From JACVRW01 sp963757815 (lineage in GTDB: Bacteria; Actinomycetota; Thermoleophilia; Solirubrobacterales; Thermoleophilaceae): 64,000 nucleotides of DNA. Positions within the stretch are counted from its first letter, which is position 1, and every line of letters begins with the position of its first letter. Under the pieces are notes generated by a model. It was not told the origin of the DNA. It saw only the letters and a list, made by a program, of their open reading frames with translations, and ran no database searches. The position numbers and the translations under genes were made by a program. This document shows, in pieces, positions 9,231 to 18,164 of the stretch. The stretch spans positions 1 through 64,000 of the forward strand of contig CAVWSN010000018.1 in the NCBI GenBank assembly GCA_963757815.1, read 5' to 3'.

Positions 9231-10658
9231 TCACCTCGGCGCCCCTGCGCCCGCCACGTGAATGGGGTGGCCGAGCAGCACCTCGGCGGCCTCGTGCACG
9301 CTCTCACTCATCGTGGGGTGCGGATGGATCGTGGCCGCCAGGTCCTCGGGGGAGGCCATCAGCTCGATGGCCAGCGTCGCCCCGGCCACGAGCTCGCTGG
9401 CATGCGGCCCCACGACGTGCAGGCCCACGACCCGGTCGACGGCCGCGTCCACCACCAGGCGGGTGAAGCCCCCGGTGGCTCCGAGCGTCGCCGCCCTGCC
9501 CGAGGCCGCCAGCGGGAAGGTGGCGCTGCGGACGTCGATCCCGTCCGCGCGCGCCTCGGCCTCGCTCAGGCCGGCGGTGCCGATCTCGGGGTCGGTGAAG
9601 ATGACTGCCGGGATCGCCGCCGGGTCGAAGGCGGCCGGCCGGCCGCTCAGCGCCTCGGCCGCCACGACCCCTTCGGCGCTCGCCTTGTGGGCGAGCGCCG
9701 GGCCAGCCACCACGTCGCCGATCGCGGCCACCCGGCTGGTCGCGCGGAGGTCGTCGCCCACCGGGACGAGGCCGTCGGGGCCGACGGGCACGCCGGCGGC
9801 GTCGAGCCCGAGGTCGTCCGTGTTCGGCACGCGGCCCACCGCGATCACGACACGCTCAGCCGCCACGGAGTGCTCGCCGGCGCCATCGCGCACCACGAGC
9901 TGCCCGCCCTCGAGCCGCTCGGCCGTGCTGGCCAGGCGCAGGTCCACCCCGAGCGCCCGCAGCCGGCGGACGACCGGGGCGGTCAGGGATGCGTCGACGC
10001 TCGGCAGCACCCGCTCGAGCGCCTCGACCACCGTGACCCGCGTACCGAGCTTGGCGAAGGCGGTCCCCAGCTCGAGGCCGATGTAGCCGGCCCCGACGAC
10101 GGCCATGCTCGACGGGACCTCGGCGAGGGCCAGCGCCCCCGTCGAATCGAGCACGCGCTCGCCGTCGAACGGAAGCTGGGGCAGCTCGACCGGCCGCGAG
10201 CCGGTGGCCACTATCGCCTGCTCGAACTCGAAGAAGCGGGCCTGCCCCTCTGCGGTGCGAACGGCCACGCGGTCGGGTCGATTGAAGCGCGCGCGGCCGT
10301 GGACCACGGTCACGTCGCCGGCAGCCAGCAGCCGGCCGACCGAGCCGGCGAGGCCGAGGCACAGGCGCTCGCGCCAGGCCTGGAAGCGCTCGAGTGACAC
10401 GTGTGCCCCTTCCACCTCGAGCCCCATGTCGCCCATGCCGCGTACGCGCTCGGCCGTGGCCGCAAGCTCGATCAGCGCCTTGCTCGGGATGCAGCCCACC
10501 TGCAGGCAGACCCCGCCGAGCCCTTCCGGCCCGGCCTCGTCGACCAGCGTGACGCGACGGCCGAGCTGCGCCGCGCGAATCGCCGCCACGTAGCCGCCGG
10601 GTCCGCCGCCGAGCACCAGCAGGTCAGCGGACTCCGCGAGCTCGCCGACGACCATCAC
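9231..10658 (-). CDS. lpdA: Dihydrolipoyl dehydrogenase (E3)
   Basis: A 475-residue flavoprotein disulfide reductase. The N-terminal FAD site is VLGGGPGGYVAAIRAAQLG. The redox-active disulfide lies in GGVCLQVGCIPSKAL (Cys-x4-Cys). The NAD site is VVGAGYIGLELGTAFAKLG, the second FAD motif is AIGDVVAGPALAHKA, and the C-terminal HPHPTMSESVHEAA carries the active His-Glu. It reoxidises the lipoyl groups of the E2 subunit encoded just upstream; the ATG overlaps the E2 stop by 4 nt. It is the last gene of the long operon that begins with livH. Confidence 0.95.
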   Translation of the reverse strand: MMVVGELAESADLLVLGGGPGGYVAAIRAAQLGRRVTLVDEAGPEGLGGVCLQVGCIPSKALIELAATAERVRGMGDMGLEVEGAHVSLERFQAWRERLCLGLAGSVGRLLAAGDVTVVHGRARFNRPDRVAVRTAEGQARFFEFEQAIVATGSRPVELPQLPFDGERVLDSTGALALAEVPSSMAVVGAGYIGLELGTAFAKLGTRVTVVEALERVLPSVDASLTAPVVRRLRALGVDLRLASTAERLEGGQLVVRDGAGEHSVAAERVVIAVGRVPNTDDLGLDAAGVPVGPDGLVPVGDDLRATSRVAAIGDVVAGPALAHKASAEGVVAAEALSGRPAAFDPAAIPAVIFTDPEIGTAGLSEAEARADGIDVRSATFPLAASGRAATLGATGGFTRLVVDAAVDRVVGLHVVGPHASELVAGATLAIELMASPEDLAATIHPHPTMSESVHEAAEVLLGHPIHVAGAGAPR

Positions 10659-11952
10659 GTGAGGTCCTCGAAGATCAGCAGCGGCTCCTCGAGCAGCGTC
10701 ACGACCCGCGAGACGAAGGCGCCGAGCGTGTCACCGTCGAGCACCCTGTGATCGCCGGAGACCGAGAGCGCGCAGACGGGCCGCACCCGCGGCTCCCCGC
10801 CGACGGGCACGACCCGGTCGCGGATGGCCCCGATCCCGAGGTTCGCCACCTGGGGCGGCTGGATGATCGGAGTGCCCAGCCAGACCCCCAGGCCGCCGAA
10901 GTTGTTGACCGTGAACGTCGCCCCCCGCAGCTGCCCGGGCTCGAGCCGGCGCTCGCGGGCGGCGCGAGCCAGCGCGGCGATCTCGAGCGCGAGCTCGCCC
11001 ACCGAGCGCCGGTCGGCGTCCTCCACCACGGGGACCATTAGCCCGTCGGGGGTTGCGGTGGCCACCCCGAGGTGCACCTGGCGATGCAGCGCGATCTCCT
11101 CGCGCTCCATGTCGATCGACGCGTTCACGTAGGGATGATCGGCGAGCGCGCGCACCGCCGCGGCGGCGATGAGAGGCGTCGGCGTGAGCGCGCGCGCGAG
11201 CTCCTCCTGGCCGCGCTCGGTGGCCCGCCGGCGCAGCGCATCGCGCGCCTCGATCAGGCGGCCCGCGTCGACCTCGCGGTAGTCGATGATGTGCGGGATC
11301 TCCTGCCAAGCGCGGGTCAGCGTCTGGGCGATCGCGCGCCGCACCCCCCGGAGCGGGACCACTTCGCCGGGCCGGGAGGGCGCGGCGGTGGGCCGGGCCG
11401 GGACCGAGGGAGCCGATGGCGGGGCGACCACCGCACGGGGCGCGGCGGGATCGGCGGGGGGCGCTGCGCCGGCGGGCGCAGACGCAGCCGCCGCCCGCTC
11501 TACGTCCTCGCGCAGGATGCGGCCCTGCGACCCGCTGGCGGTCACGGTGGCGAGGTCGACTCCGAGCTCGCGAGCGCGGCGGCGGGTCGCCGGCGCGGCG
11601 AGGGGCCGCCCAGCCGCCCGCGACGCGGTCACCGGAGCCGCCGGCGCCGGGGCGGACTGCAGCGGCTCCGTCGCGGTGGCGGGAGCCGGGGCGCCGGCAC
11701 CGTCGCCGTCGGGCTCGATGACCACCAGCACTTCGCCGACGGCCAGGCGCTCGCCCGTCGGCGCGCACAGCTCCGCGACCACGCCGGCGGCCGGACAGGG
11801 AATGACCACCACCGCCTTGTCGGTCTGGACCTCCACGAGCGCCTGGTGCTCGCGCACCCGGTCGCCAACGGCCACCCGCCACTCGAGTATCTCAGCGGCG
11901 TCGATGCCCTCGCCTATGTCGGGCAGGCGGAAGCGGACGGCGTTGGTGGCAT
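10655..11952 (-). CDS. Dihydrolipoamide acyltransferase (E2) of a 2-oxoacid dehydrogenase complex, frameshift near the start
   Basis: A single lipoyl domain is present (RLPDIGEGIDAAEILEW, with lipoyl Lys in VEVQTDKAVV), then an Ala/Pro-rich linker, the E3-binding domain (RARELGVDLATVTASG, RILREDVERA), a second linker and the catalytic domain ending GDHRVLDGDTLGAF with the HxxxDG motif. The coding frame of the lipoyl domain runs back without a normal start. The ATG at 11952, just after the E1beta stop, is one nucleotide out of frame (span 1298 nt), so one base is probably missing near 11930-11950. The single short lipoyl domain fits pyruvate or branched-chain type complexes. Confidence 0.9.
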
Positions 11953-11958
11953 CCGGGC

Positions 11959-12942
11959 TCAGGGCGCGGCTCCAACTACCTGCCGGATGCCGGCGAGCAC
12001 ACGCTCGACCGAGGGCACGTAGAGTTCCTCCACCGACGCGATCGGGTACGGCGTGTCGGGTGCCGCAATCCGGCCGATCGGTGCTTCGAGCGACCAGAAC
12101 GCCTCCTCCTGGATCGTCGCCACCACCTCGGCGCCGAAGCCGCTCGTAAGGGTGGCCTCATGGACCACGAGCGCGCGCCCGCAGGCGGCCGCCGCCTCGC
12201 GGAGAGCCTCGCTGTCGAGCGGGACGAGGCTGCGCAGGTCGAGCACCCGAGCGGAGATGCCCTCCTCGGCGGCCTGCGCGGCGGCGCGCTCGGCCACCAC
12301 CACGGCGGCGCTCCAGGCCACGACGACCACGTCGTCGCCCTCGCGTGCTGTCCGGGCGGTCCCCAGCGGCACCGTGTACTCGTACTCGGGCACCTCGTCC
12401 TTGATGAGCCGATAGCCGCGCAACGGCTCGCAGAAGAGCACGGGGTCGGGATCGCGTATCGCCTCCAGGAGCATGCCCTTGGCGTCGCGAGCAGTGGCGG
12501 GCATGACCACCTTGAGCCCTGCGGCGCCCGCGTACTTCGCTTCGTGGGCGTCGGAGTGGAGCTCCGGCGTGCGCACATTGCCGCCAAAGGGCGCGCGGAT
12601 CACGATCGGCATCGGTACGCGGCCCTGCGAGCGAAAGCGCATCCGAGCCACCTGGCCCTCGATCTGGTGGAAGGCCTGGCTGCCGAAGCCGAGGAACTGA
12701 AGCTCGGGAATCGGGACGAGCCCGCTGCAGGCCAGGCCCACGGCCGAGCCGACGATGACGGCCTCGGCCAGCGGCATGTCGACCACGCGGTCCTCGCCGA
12801 AGCGCTCCTGCAGCCCATCCGTGGCGCGGAAGACCCCTCCGTTCACCCCGATGTCCTGGCCCAGGAGCATGATTCGCTCGTCGCGCGCCATCTCGTCGGC
12901 GAGGCCCGAACGAATCGCCTCGACCATGTTGAGGACCGCCAT
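11959..12942 (-). CDS. 2-oxoacid dehydrogenase E1 beta subunit (pyruvate or branched-chain type)
   Basis: A 327-residue transketolase-like beta subunit. It begins MAVLNMVEAIRSGLADEMAR and carries LGQDIGVNGGVFRATDGL, the interface motif MPLAEAVIVGSAVG, the central RAPFGGNVRTPELHS loop and the C-terminal transketolase domain (VLDLRSLVPLDSEAL, VHEATLTSGFGAEV). It completes the ThDP active site with E1alpha, whose stop overlaps this ATG at 12942. The substrate class (pyruvate, branched-chain oxoacid or another oxoacid) cannot be fixed from sequence alone. Confidence 0.92.
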   Translation of the reverse strand: MAVLNMVEAIRSGLADEMARDERIMLLGQDIGVNGGVFRATDGLQERFGEDRVVDMPLAEAVIVGSAVGLACSGLVPIPELQFLGFGSQAFHQIEGQVARMRFRSQGRVPMPIVIRAPFGGNVRTPELHSDAHEAKYAGAAGLKVVMPATARDAKGMLLEAIRDPDPVLFCEPLRGYRLIKDEVPEYEYTVPLGTARTAREGDDVVVVAWSAAVVVAERAAAQAAEEGISARVLDLRSLVPLDSEALREAAAACGRALVVHEATLTSGFGAEVVATIQEEAFWSLEAPIGRIAAPDTPYPIASVEELYVPSVERVLAGIRQVVGAAP

Positions 12943-14009
12943 CAGCCCTCCCCGGTGGCCGCCGCGCGCTGCTCGATCACGCGGGGCGGCGGGTTGGCGT
13001 AGACGTGGTCGAAGACCGCGTCCACCCCGGGGGCCGGCCCGCCCTCGACGTCGGCCACGGCCGCGTCGATCTCGGCCTCGGCCTGCGCCCGCAGCGCCTC
13101 CTCGGAGGCCGCGTCCACGAGGCCGCGAGCGGTGAGGTAGCGGCGCACGCGGTCAACGGGATCAAACTCGCGGCGGCGCTCGAGCTCGGCGGGATCGACG
13201 TAGCGAGTCGGGTCGTCGGAGGTGTTGTGCGGCCCCATGCGGTAGGTGCGGGCCTCGATCAGCGTCGGTCCCTCGCCGGCCCGCGCCCGCCCGACCGCGT
13301 GTGCGGTCGCGTCGTGGACGGCGAAGAGGTCGTTGCCGTCGACCAGCTCGCCCGGGAAACCGACGCCGCTCGCCCGCGCCGCCAGGCTGGTCGCCGCCGT
13401 CTGCTTGGACACGGGCGTGGAGATAGCCCAGCCGTTGTTCTTGAGCAGGAAGATCACCGGCGCCCGCCGGACGCCGGCCAGGTTCATCGCCTCGTGCGCG
13501 TCGCCCTCGGAGGAGGCGCCTTCGCCGAAGTAGACGAGCACCACGCCGTCCGAGCCCTGGTGGCGCAGGCCCCAGGCCAGCCCGACCGCGTGCGGGATCT
13601 GTGCCGCCAGCGAGATCTGGTAGGGCAGCACACGGACACCCTCGCCCATGTCATTGCCCGCCGGATCGCCGACGAAGTAGCGGAGCGCGCGGCGCAGGTC
13701 GTAGCCCTGACGCAGCATCGCCGGCAGCTCGCGGTACTGGGGCACCACCCAGTCGCGGTTCGGGTCGAGCGCCCACGACGAGCCGATGACCGCTGCCTCC
13801 TCGCCGTTGACGGGCGAGAACGTGCCGAGCCGGCCCTGGCGCTGCAGCGAGAACGCGCGCTCGTCGAACGTGCGTGAGAACACCATCATCCTCCAGGCGG
13901 ACAGCAGCGCTTCGTCGTCGAAGGCGTCCGCCGCCCCGTTCGCCAGCGTGCCGTCGGGGGACAGCAGCTGCCGGGGCTCGGCCACGCCGCCTGCGGTGCC
14001 GGCGATCAT
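12942..14009 (-). CDS. 2-oxoacid dehydrogenase E1 alpha subunit (pyruvate or branched-chain type)
   Basis: A 355-residue ThDP-dependent decarboxylase subunit. The ThDP motif runs from GEGASSEGDAHEAMN to LKNNGWAIS. Substrate-channel segments LGTFSPVNGEEAA and VLPYQISLAAQIPHAVGLAW resemble Gram-positive PDH E1alpha. The phosphorylation-loop-like YRMGPHNTSDDPTRY is present. I prefer the start MIAGTAGG (ATG at 14009) because it overlaps the upstream SDR stop as ATGA; a further ATG lies at 14021. It catalyses decarboxylation and acyl transfer to E2-lipoate. Confidence 0.92.
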   Translation of the reverse strand: MIAGTAGGVAEPRQLLSPDGTLANGAADAFDDEALLSAWRMMVFSRTFDERAFSLQRQGRLGTFSPVNGEEAAVIGSSWALDPNRDWVVPQYRELPAMLRQGYDLRRALRYFVGDPAGNDMGEGVRVLPYQISLAAQIPHAVGLAWGLRHQGSDGVVLVYFGEGASSEGDAHEAMNLAGVRRAPVIFLLKNNGWAISTPVSKQTAATSLAARASGVGFPGELVDGNDLFAVHDATAHAVGRARAGEGPTLIEARTYRMGPHNTSDDPTRYVDPAELERRREFDPVDRVRRYLTARGLVDAASEEALRAQAEAEIDAAVADVEGGPAPGVDAVFDHVYANPPPRVIEQRAAATGEG

Positions 14010-14808
14010 AGATGCATCCATCCTCCATCACCTACCCACCCGCCGTCCACCAGCACGGTCGAACCGGTGATGTAGGAGGCCTCGCCGGAGGCCACGAACG
14101 CGACCACCCTGGCCACCTCCTCGGGCTCGGCCAGCCGGCGAAGCGGGGTGCGAGCGGCGATCTCCTCGGCCGTGAACCCGCCCGTGGCCATCGTCTTCGC
14201 CAGCAGCTCGGTGGCCACGTAGCCGGGCGCCACCGAGACGACGCGCACGCCGCGGGGCGACCACTCGGCGGCGAGGGCCTTGGTCAGGCCCTCGAGACCG
14301 TGCTTGGCCGCGCTGTATGCGGCGCGGCTCGCGAGCCCGACGTGCCCCGCGAGCGAGGAGATGTTGACGATGACCCCGTCCCCGCGCGCGAGCATGACCC
14401 GCGCCGCGGCCGCCGCGCACGCGAACGGTGTCACCAGGTCGAGCTCGACGATGCGCCGGAAGTCCTCCGGCGCGAGCGTCTCCGAGGCGGCGAAGAGCCC
14501 GGCGCCCGCATTGTTCACGAGGATGTCCAGCCCGCCGAGCTCGGCCACGGCCTGGTCGACCAGGGCGTCCGCGGCGCCCGGGTCGGTCAGCTCCAGCGAC
14601 ATCCCTGTGGCATGGCCGCCGGCGGCGGCGAGGGCGTCCGCGGCGGCGGCCGCGCGGCCGGGATCGCGCGAGGTGACGAGCACGTGCGCCCCGCGCCGGG
14701 CCAGCTCCTGGGCGACCGCGCGGCCGATCCCGGACGACCCGCCGGTGACGACCGCCGCGCGGCCGGCGAGGGCGTCCGCGGCGGTGGGGGTCAGCGGCGG
14801 GCCCTCAT
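14006..14808 (-). CDS. Short-chain dehydrogenase/reductase, frameshift at the N-terminus
   Basis: Classical SDR: Gly-rich VVTGGSSGIGRAVAQ, NNAGAG, catalytic Ser in NISSLAGHVG, YSAAKHGLEGL (Tyr-x3-Lys) and the C-terminal TGSTVLVDGGWVG. The ATG at 14808 overlaps the stop of the metallohydrolase gene as ATGA but is out of frame with the Rossmann start, and the 803-nt span is not divisible by three. One missing base near 14790-14800 is likely. It lies between a lactonase-like hydrolase and the E1 genes, so it may oxidise the hydroxyacid released by the hydrolase to the oxoacid used by the complex (inference). Confidence 0.85.
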
Positions 14809-15683
14809 GGAGCCGCCACCGGCCGCTCGAACGCCGAGGTCAGCGGGCCGGGGAACTCGTCGTTAGGCAGCACGGGCCCGGGCACGCTGTCGAAGAGCCG
14901 ACCGACGACGCGACCGGCCTCGACCACCGCGGGGCGGTCGTGGACGGGCAGCACGAAGCGTCCCGAGTTGACCGCCTTGCGGATCGCCGCCTTCTCCCCC
15001 CGCTTGGAGCCGGCGTGGTTGCCGGTGACCGCCGGATCGAGCTCCATGACCTGCAGGTGCGGGTTGATGAGCTGGTTGACGATGTCGTAGATCACGTCGC
15101 CGCAGATGCACGCCACGCCCTCGTCGGTCTCGACGAGGATGTTCATCGAGCCCTCCGTGTGGCCGCCGGCGGCCTGGCAGCGCACGCCCGGGATGATCTC
15201 CTCGGACTCGACCGTCTCGAGGTCGAGCAGCCGCAGCGCGCCCGGATGGTGCAGGCGGTCGACGAGGTGCTTGATGTAGGGCGCCGGGTACTGCTCACCC
15301 ATCAGCCCGGAGACGGAGAACTCGAGCTCGCGGCGGTTGATCACCACGGTGGTGCCGTCCATGGGGAACTCGGAGTCGTAGCCGGCGTGATCGATGTGCA
15401 GGTGCGTGTGGAGGATGTAGCGGACGTCCTCGCGGCGCAGGCCGTGCTTCTCGAGTTGTGCGTCCACGCCCTGCCCGTCGCGCCACCAGCCCTTCATCCC
15501 GAGGTTGCCCATGATCTCCGGATGGCTGAAGCCGGTGTCGACCATCACCGGCGCCTCGCCGCCGGTGATGAGGAAACCGAAGGTCGGAACTTGGATCGCG
15601 GCGCCCGGCTCGAGCGCCAGTACCAGGAAACTCGTGTCGAGCTCGATGTCGCCGAGGTCGAGCACTTTCACCTCGAGTCCCAT
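14805..15683 (-). CDS. Metallo-beta-lactamase-fold hydrolase of the N-acyl-homoserine-lactonase group
   Basis: A 292-residue protein with the di-zinc motif HTHLHIDHAG near residue 100, a second His in AAGGHTEGSMNI and an Asp in CICGDVIYDIVN. It begins MGLEVKVLDLGDIELD after a clear AGGAGG site. The arrangement matches AiiA/AttM-type lactonases. In the context of an uptake and catabolic operon it more likely opens a lactone intermediate than quenches quorum signals (inference). It is preceded by a cupin gene 29 nt upstream. Confidence 0.85.
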   Translation of the reverse strand: MGLEVKVLDLGDIELDTSFLVLALEPGAAIQVPTFGFLITGGEAPVMVDTGFSHPEIMGNLGMKGWWRDGQGVDAQLEKHGLRREDVRYILHTHLHIDHAGYDSEFPMDGTTVVINRRELEFSVSGLMGEQYPAPYIKHLVDRLHHPGALRLLDLETVESEEIIPGVRCQAAGGHTEGSMNILVETDEGVACICGDVIYDIVNQLINPHLQVMELDPAVTGNHAGSKRGEKAAIRKAVNSGRFVLPVHDRPAVVEAGRVVGRLFDSVPGPVLPNDEFPGPLTSAFERPVAAP

Positions 15684-15712
15684 GACTACCTCCTGGGGTT
15701 GACTTCACACCG

Positions 15713-16111
15713 TCAGCGCAAGGACGCCCACGGCTCCTCTTCGAAGACGTCGATCACCGAGTAGCCGTCGTCGCCGGCCGTCGGGGTCAGGATCACCGAG
15801 AGCTTGGCGTCCTCGTCGCCGACGGTGAACGAGGCGTGGACCACGTTCGTCGGGATGTAGACCGCCTCTCCGGGGCCGAGCTGGTGCTTGTCCTGCTCGA
15901 GCCACTGCTCGATGCGCCCCTCGCGCACCCAGATGATCTCCTCCTGCTCGGGATGGCGATGGAAGGCATGTCCCTGACCGGGCGACAGGGTGACGTCCAT
16001 GACGCACAGTCCCGTCGACCCGGTGAGCGACGGCCGCGCGACCCACCCGCTCTCCCCCCACTCGAAGCTCTCACGCTCGATGTCCTCACTGGTGATGAAC
16101 CTGCCGTTCAC
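15713..16111 (-). CDS. Cupin-domain protein
   Basis: A 132-residue single-domain cupin. The first metal motif is GHAFHRHPEQEEIIWV (His-x-His... Glu) and the second is GPGEAVYIPTNVVHAS. It starts MNGRFITSEDIERES and overlaps the stop of the PEP-hydrolase-like gene by 4 nt. It could be an isomerase, a dioxygenase or a binding protein; the sequence does not decide. Its place between the Tm-1-like pair and the lactonase suggests a role in the same pathway. Confidence 0.85.
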   Translation of the reverse strand: MNGRFITSEDIERESFEWGESGWVARPSLTGSTGLCVMDVTLSPGQGHAFHRHPEQEEIIWVREGRIEQWLEQDKHQLGPGEAVYIPTNVVHASFTVGDEDAKLSVILTPTAGDDGYSVIDVFEEEPWASLR

Positions 16112-16941
16112 GCTCGCTCCTTGATCGGGATGGACTTGAAGCGCCTCATGTTCTCGGTCATGGCCACCTCGGTGGGAAGGCGCTCCATGCTCGACGCGCC
16201 GAAGAACCCGACCACGCCGTTCGTGCGCTCGATGACCGCCTGGGCGTCGTCGGGCTCGGCGATCGGCCCGCCATGGCAGAGGCAGAGGATCTCGGGGTTG
16301 ACCTGCACGGCTGCGTCACGAAGCGCCTGGATGCGCTCGATGGCGTCGTCGAGCGAGAGGCCCGTCTGCGCACCGATCGAGCCGCCGGTCGTCAGCCCCA
16401 TGTGCGGGACCAGCACGTCGGCGCCGGCCTCGGCCATCTTCCGCGCGTCTTCCTCGGTGAAGACGTAGGGGGCCGTCAGGAGGTCGAGCTCGCGGGCGAG
16501 CCGGATCATGTCGACCTCCAGGTCGTAGCTCATGCCGGTCTCCTCCAGCCCTGCTCGGAAGGTCCCGTCCATCAGCCCGACGGTCGGGAAGTTCTGGACT
16601 CCGCTGAAGCCGGCCCGCTTGACCTCCTCCAGGAAGACGGGCATGAGCCGGAACGGGTCGGTCCCGCAAACGCCTGCCAGCACGGGGGTCTCGGCTACGA
16701 CCGGGAGTACCTCGCGGGCCATGTCCATGACGATCGCGTTGGCGTCGCCGTAGGGCAAGAGGCCGGCGAGCGAGCCGCGGCCGGCCATCCGGTAGCGCCC
16801 GGAGTTGTAGATGATGATGAGGTCGGCGCCGCCGGCCTCGGCGAACTTGGCCGACAGACCCGTGCCTGCGCCCGCGCCGATGACCGGGCTTCCCTGCTCC
16901 ACCTCGGCGCGCAGCCGCGCCAGCGCCTCCTCCCGGTTCAT
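16108..16941 (-). CDS. Phosphoenolpyruvate-hydrolase-like TIM-barrel protein
   Basis: A 277-residue protein of the PEP hydrolase/PEP mutase-like TIM-barrel family. Conserved stretches are GAGAGTGLSAKFAEAGGADL, IYNSGRYRMAGRGSLAGLL, AGVCGTDPFRLM, GVQNFPTVGLMDG and LCHGGPIAEP. It corresponds to the C-terminal domain of the plant and fungal TM-1-type proteins. The partner N-terminal domain is encoded by the gene directly upstream with a 4-nt overlap. The biochemical activity of this pair in bacteria is not established to my knowledge. Here it sits in a transporter and catabolic operon. Confidence 0.9.
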   Translation of the reverse strand: MNREEALARLRAEVEQGSPVIGAGAGTGLSAKFAEAGGADLIIIYNSGRYRMAGRGSLAGLLPYGDANAIVMDMAREVLPVVAETPVLAGVCGTDPFRLMPVFLEEVKRAGFSGVQNFPTVGLMDGTFRAGLEETGMSYDLEVDMIRLARELDLLTAPYVFTEEDARKMAEAGADVLVPHMGLTTGGSIGAQTGLSLDDAIERIQALRDAAVQVNPEILCLCHGGPIAEPDDAQAVIERTNGVVGFFGASSMERLPTEVAMTENMRRFKSIPIKERA

Positions 16942-18164
16942 CGGGCCTCCTGGATGAGCTCGTGCAGCCGGTCGGCCATCGCGGTGGCGAAGGCCGGGTC
17001 GTTCACCTGGGCGTCGATCTCCCGCACCTCCACGCGGTCGCGGTCGAGGTGCTCGCGCAGCGCATCGAAGAGCGCTGCGTCGGCCTGCGGGTCGTGGAAG
17101 GGCTGGCCGTCGACGTCGATGGCCGAGACGCCGCCGAGGGGCACGAAGAGGACCGTGGGCGAGCCGGCCCTGTTCAGCTTCTCGGCGATCCGCCGTCCCA
17201 GCTCGGCGTTCTCCTCCGCCGTGGTGCGCATGAGGGTGACGGTGGGATTGTGGACGTATAGGTTGCGTTCGGCGAAGCGCTCGGGCACCGTGTCCTTGGG
17301 CCCGAAGTTGACCATGTCCAGCGCCCCGAGCGAGACGACCTGGGGCACGCCGGCGGCGCCCGCGGCCTCGAGCCGGTCGGGGCCTGCGGAGAGGACCCCG
17401 CCGACGAGCTCGTCGGCCAGCTCGGTGGTCGTGAGGTCGAGCACGCCGGCCAGGAAGCCGCCGTCCACGAGCGCCTCCATCGACTGTCCCCCGGTGCCCG
17501 TGGCGTGGAAGACGAGCACCTCGTAGCCCAGCTCCTCCAGGCGCTCGCGGGCGCGCGTGACCGCCGGGGTGGTCACGCCGAACATCGTCGCGCCGACGAG
17601 CGGCCGGGCCTCGCGCGCCGCCGGCGCCGACGCCTTCGCCATCCCGGCGATCGCGCCCGCCGCGTTGGCCAGGATCCGTGCGGAGATCTGGTTGATCCCT
17701 GCTATGTCGACGACCGAGTACATCATCGTCACGTCCTTGGCCCCGACGTAGGGCCGCGTGTCGCCCGAGGCCAGCGTGGAGACGATGAGCTTCGGCACGC
17801 CCACCGGCAGGTCGCGAATCGCGGCCGCGGCGATCGACGAGTTGCCCGAGCCGCCGACCGCAGCGGCGCCCTGCAGCCGTCCCTCTTCGAACAGGCGGCC
17901 GAGCACTGCGCCGGCTCCGCGGCCCATGACCTCGACCGCGTGCCCGCGATCGGCTTCGGCCACGAGCGCCCCGTGGTCGGCGCCGGCCGCCTCCGCCACC
18001 TCCTCGCGGGAGACGTCGGCCGTCACCTGCGGCTCGCCGAGCACGCCCACGTCCACGAGCACGACCTCGGCGCCGGCCTCCCGCACGCGGTCGCGCATGT
18101 ACTCGAGCTCGTGCCCCTTCGTGTCCAGCGTCCCTACGAGGACGACGACGGGGTCAGCGGCCAT
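16938..18164 (-). CDS. Tm-1-like ATP-binding-domain protein (UPF0261)
   Basis: A 408-residue protein beginning MAADPVVVLVGTLDTKGHEL, the typical start of the UPF0261/Tm-1-like family. Other conserved parts are AAVGGSGNSSIAAAAIRDLP, YVGAKDVTMMYSVVDIAGIN, MFGVTTPAVTRARERLE, FHATGTGGQSMEALVDGG, and C-terminal FVPLGGVSAIDVDGQPFHDP. It overlaps livF upstream and the PEP-hydrolase-like gene downstream by 1-4 nt, so the three are translated as a unit. Function is unknown. The family is best known from the tomato TM-1 virus-resistance protein, where this domain is fused to the TIM barrel. Confidence 0.9.
   Translation of the reverse strand: MAADPVVVLVGTLDTKGHELEYMRDRVREAGAEVVLVDVGVLGEPQVTADVSREEVAEAAGADHGALVAEADRGHAVEVMGRGAGAVLGRLFEEGRLQGAAAVGGSGNSSIAAAAIRDLPVGVPKLIVSTLASGDTRPYVGAKDVTMMYSVVDIAGINQISARILANAAGAIAGMAKASAPAAREARPLVGATMFGVTTPAVTRARERLEELGYEVLVFHATGTGGQSMEALVDGGFLAGVLDLTTTELADELVGGVLSAGPDRLEAAGAAGVPQVVSLGALDMVNFGPKDTVPERFAERNLYVHNPTVTLMRTTAEENAELGRRIAEKLNRAGSPTVLFVPLGGVSAIDVDGQPFHDPQADAALFDALREHLDRDRVEVREIDAQVNDPAFATAMADRLHELIQEAR

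Noticed and set aside
14805..15683. Quorum-quenching lactonase
   Set aside because: The metallohydrolase motif fits, but there is no quorum-sensing gene nearby and the operon is catabolic, so a pathway lactonase is more likely.
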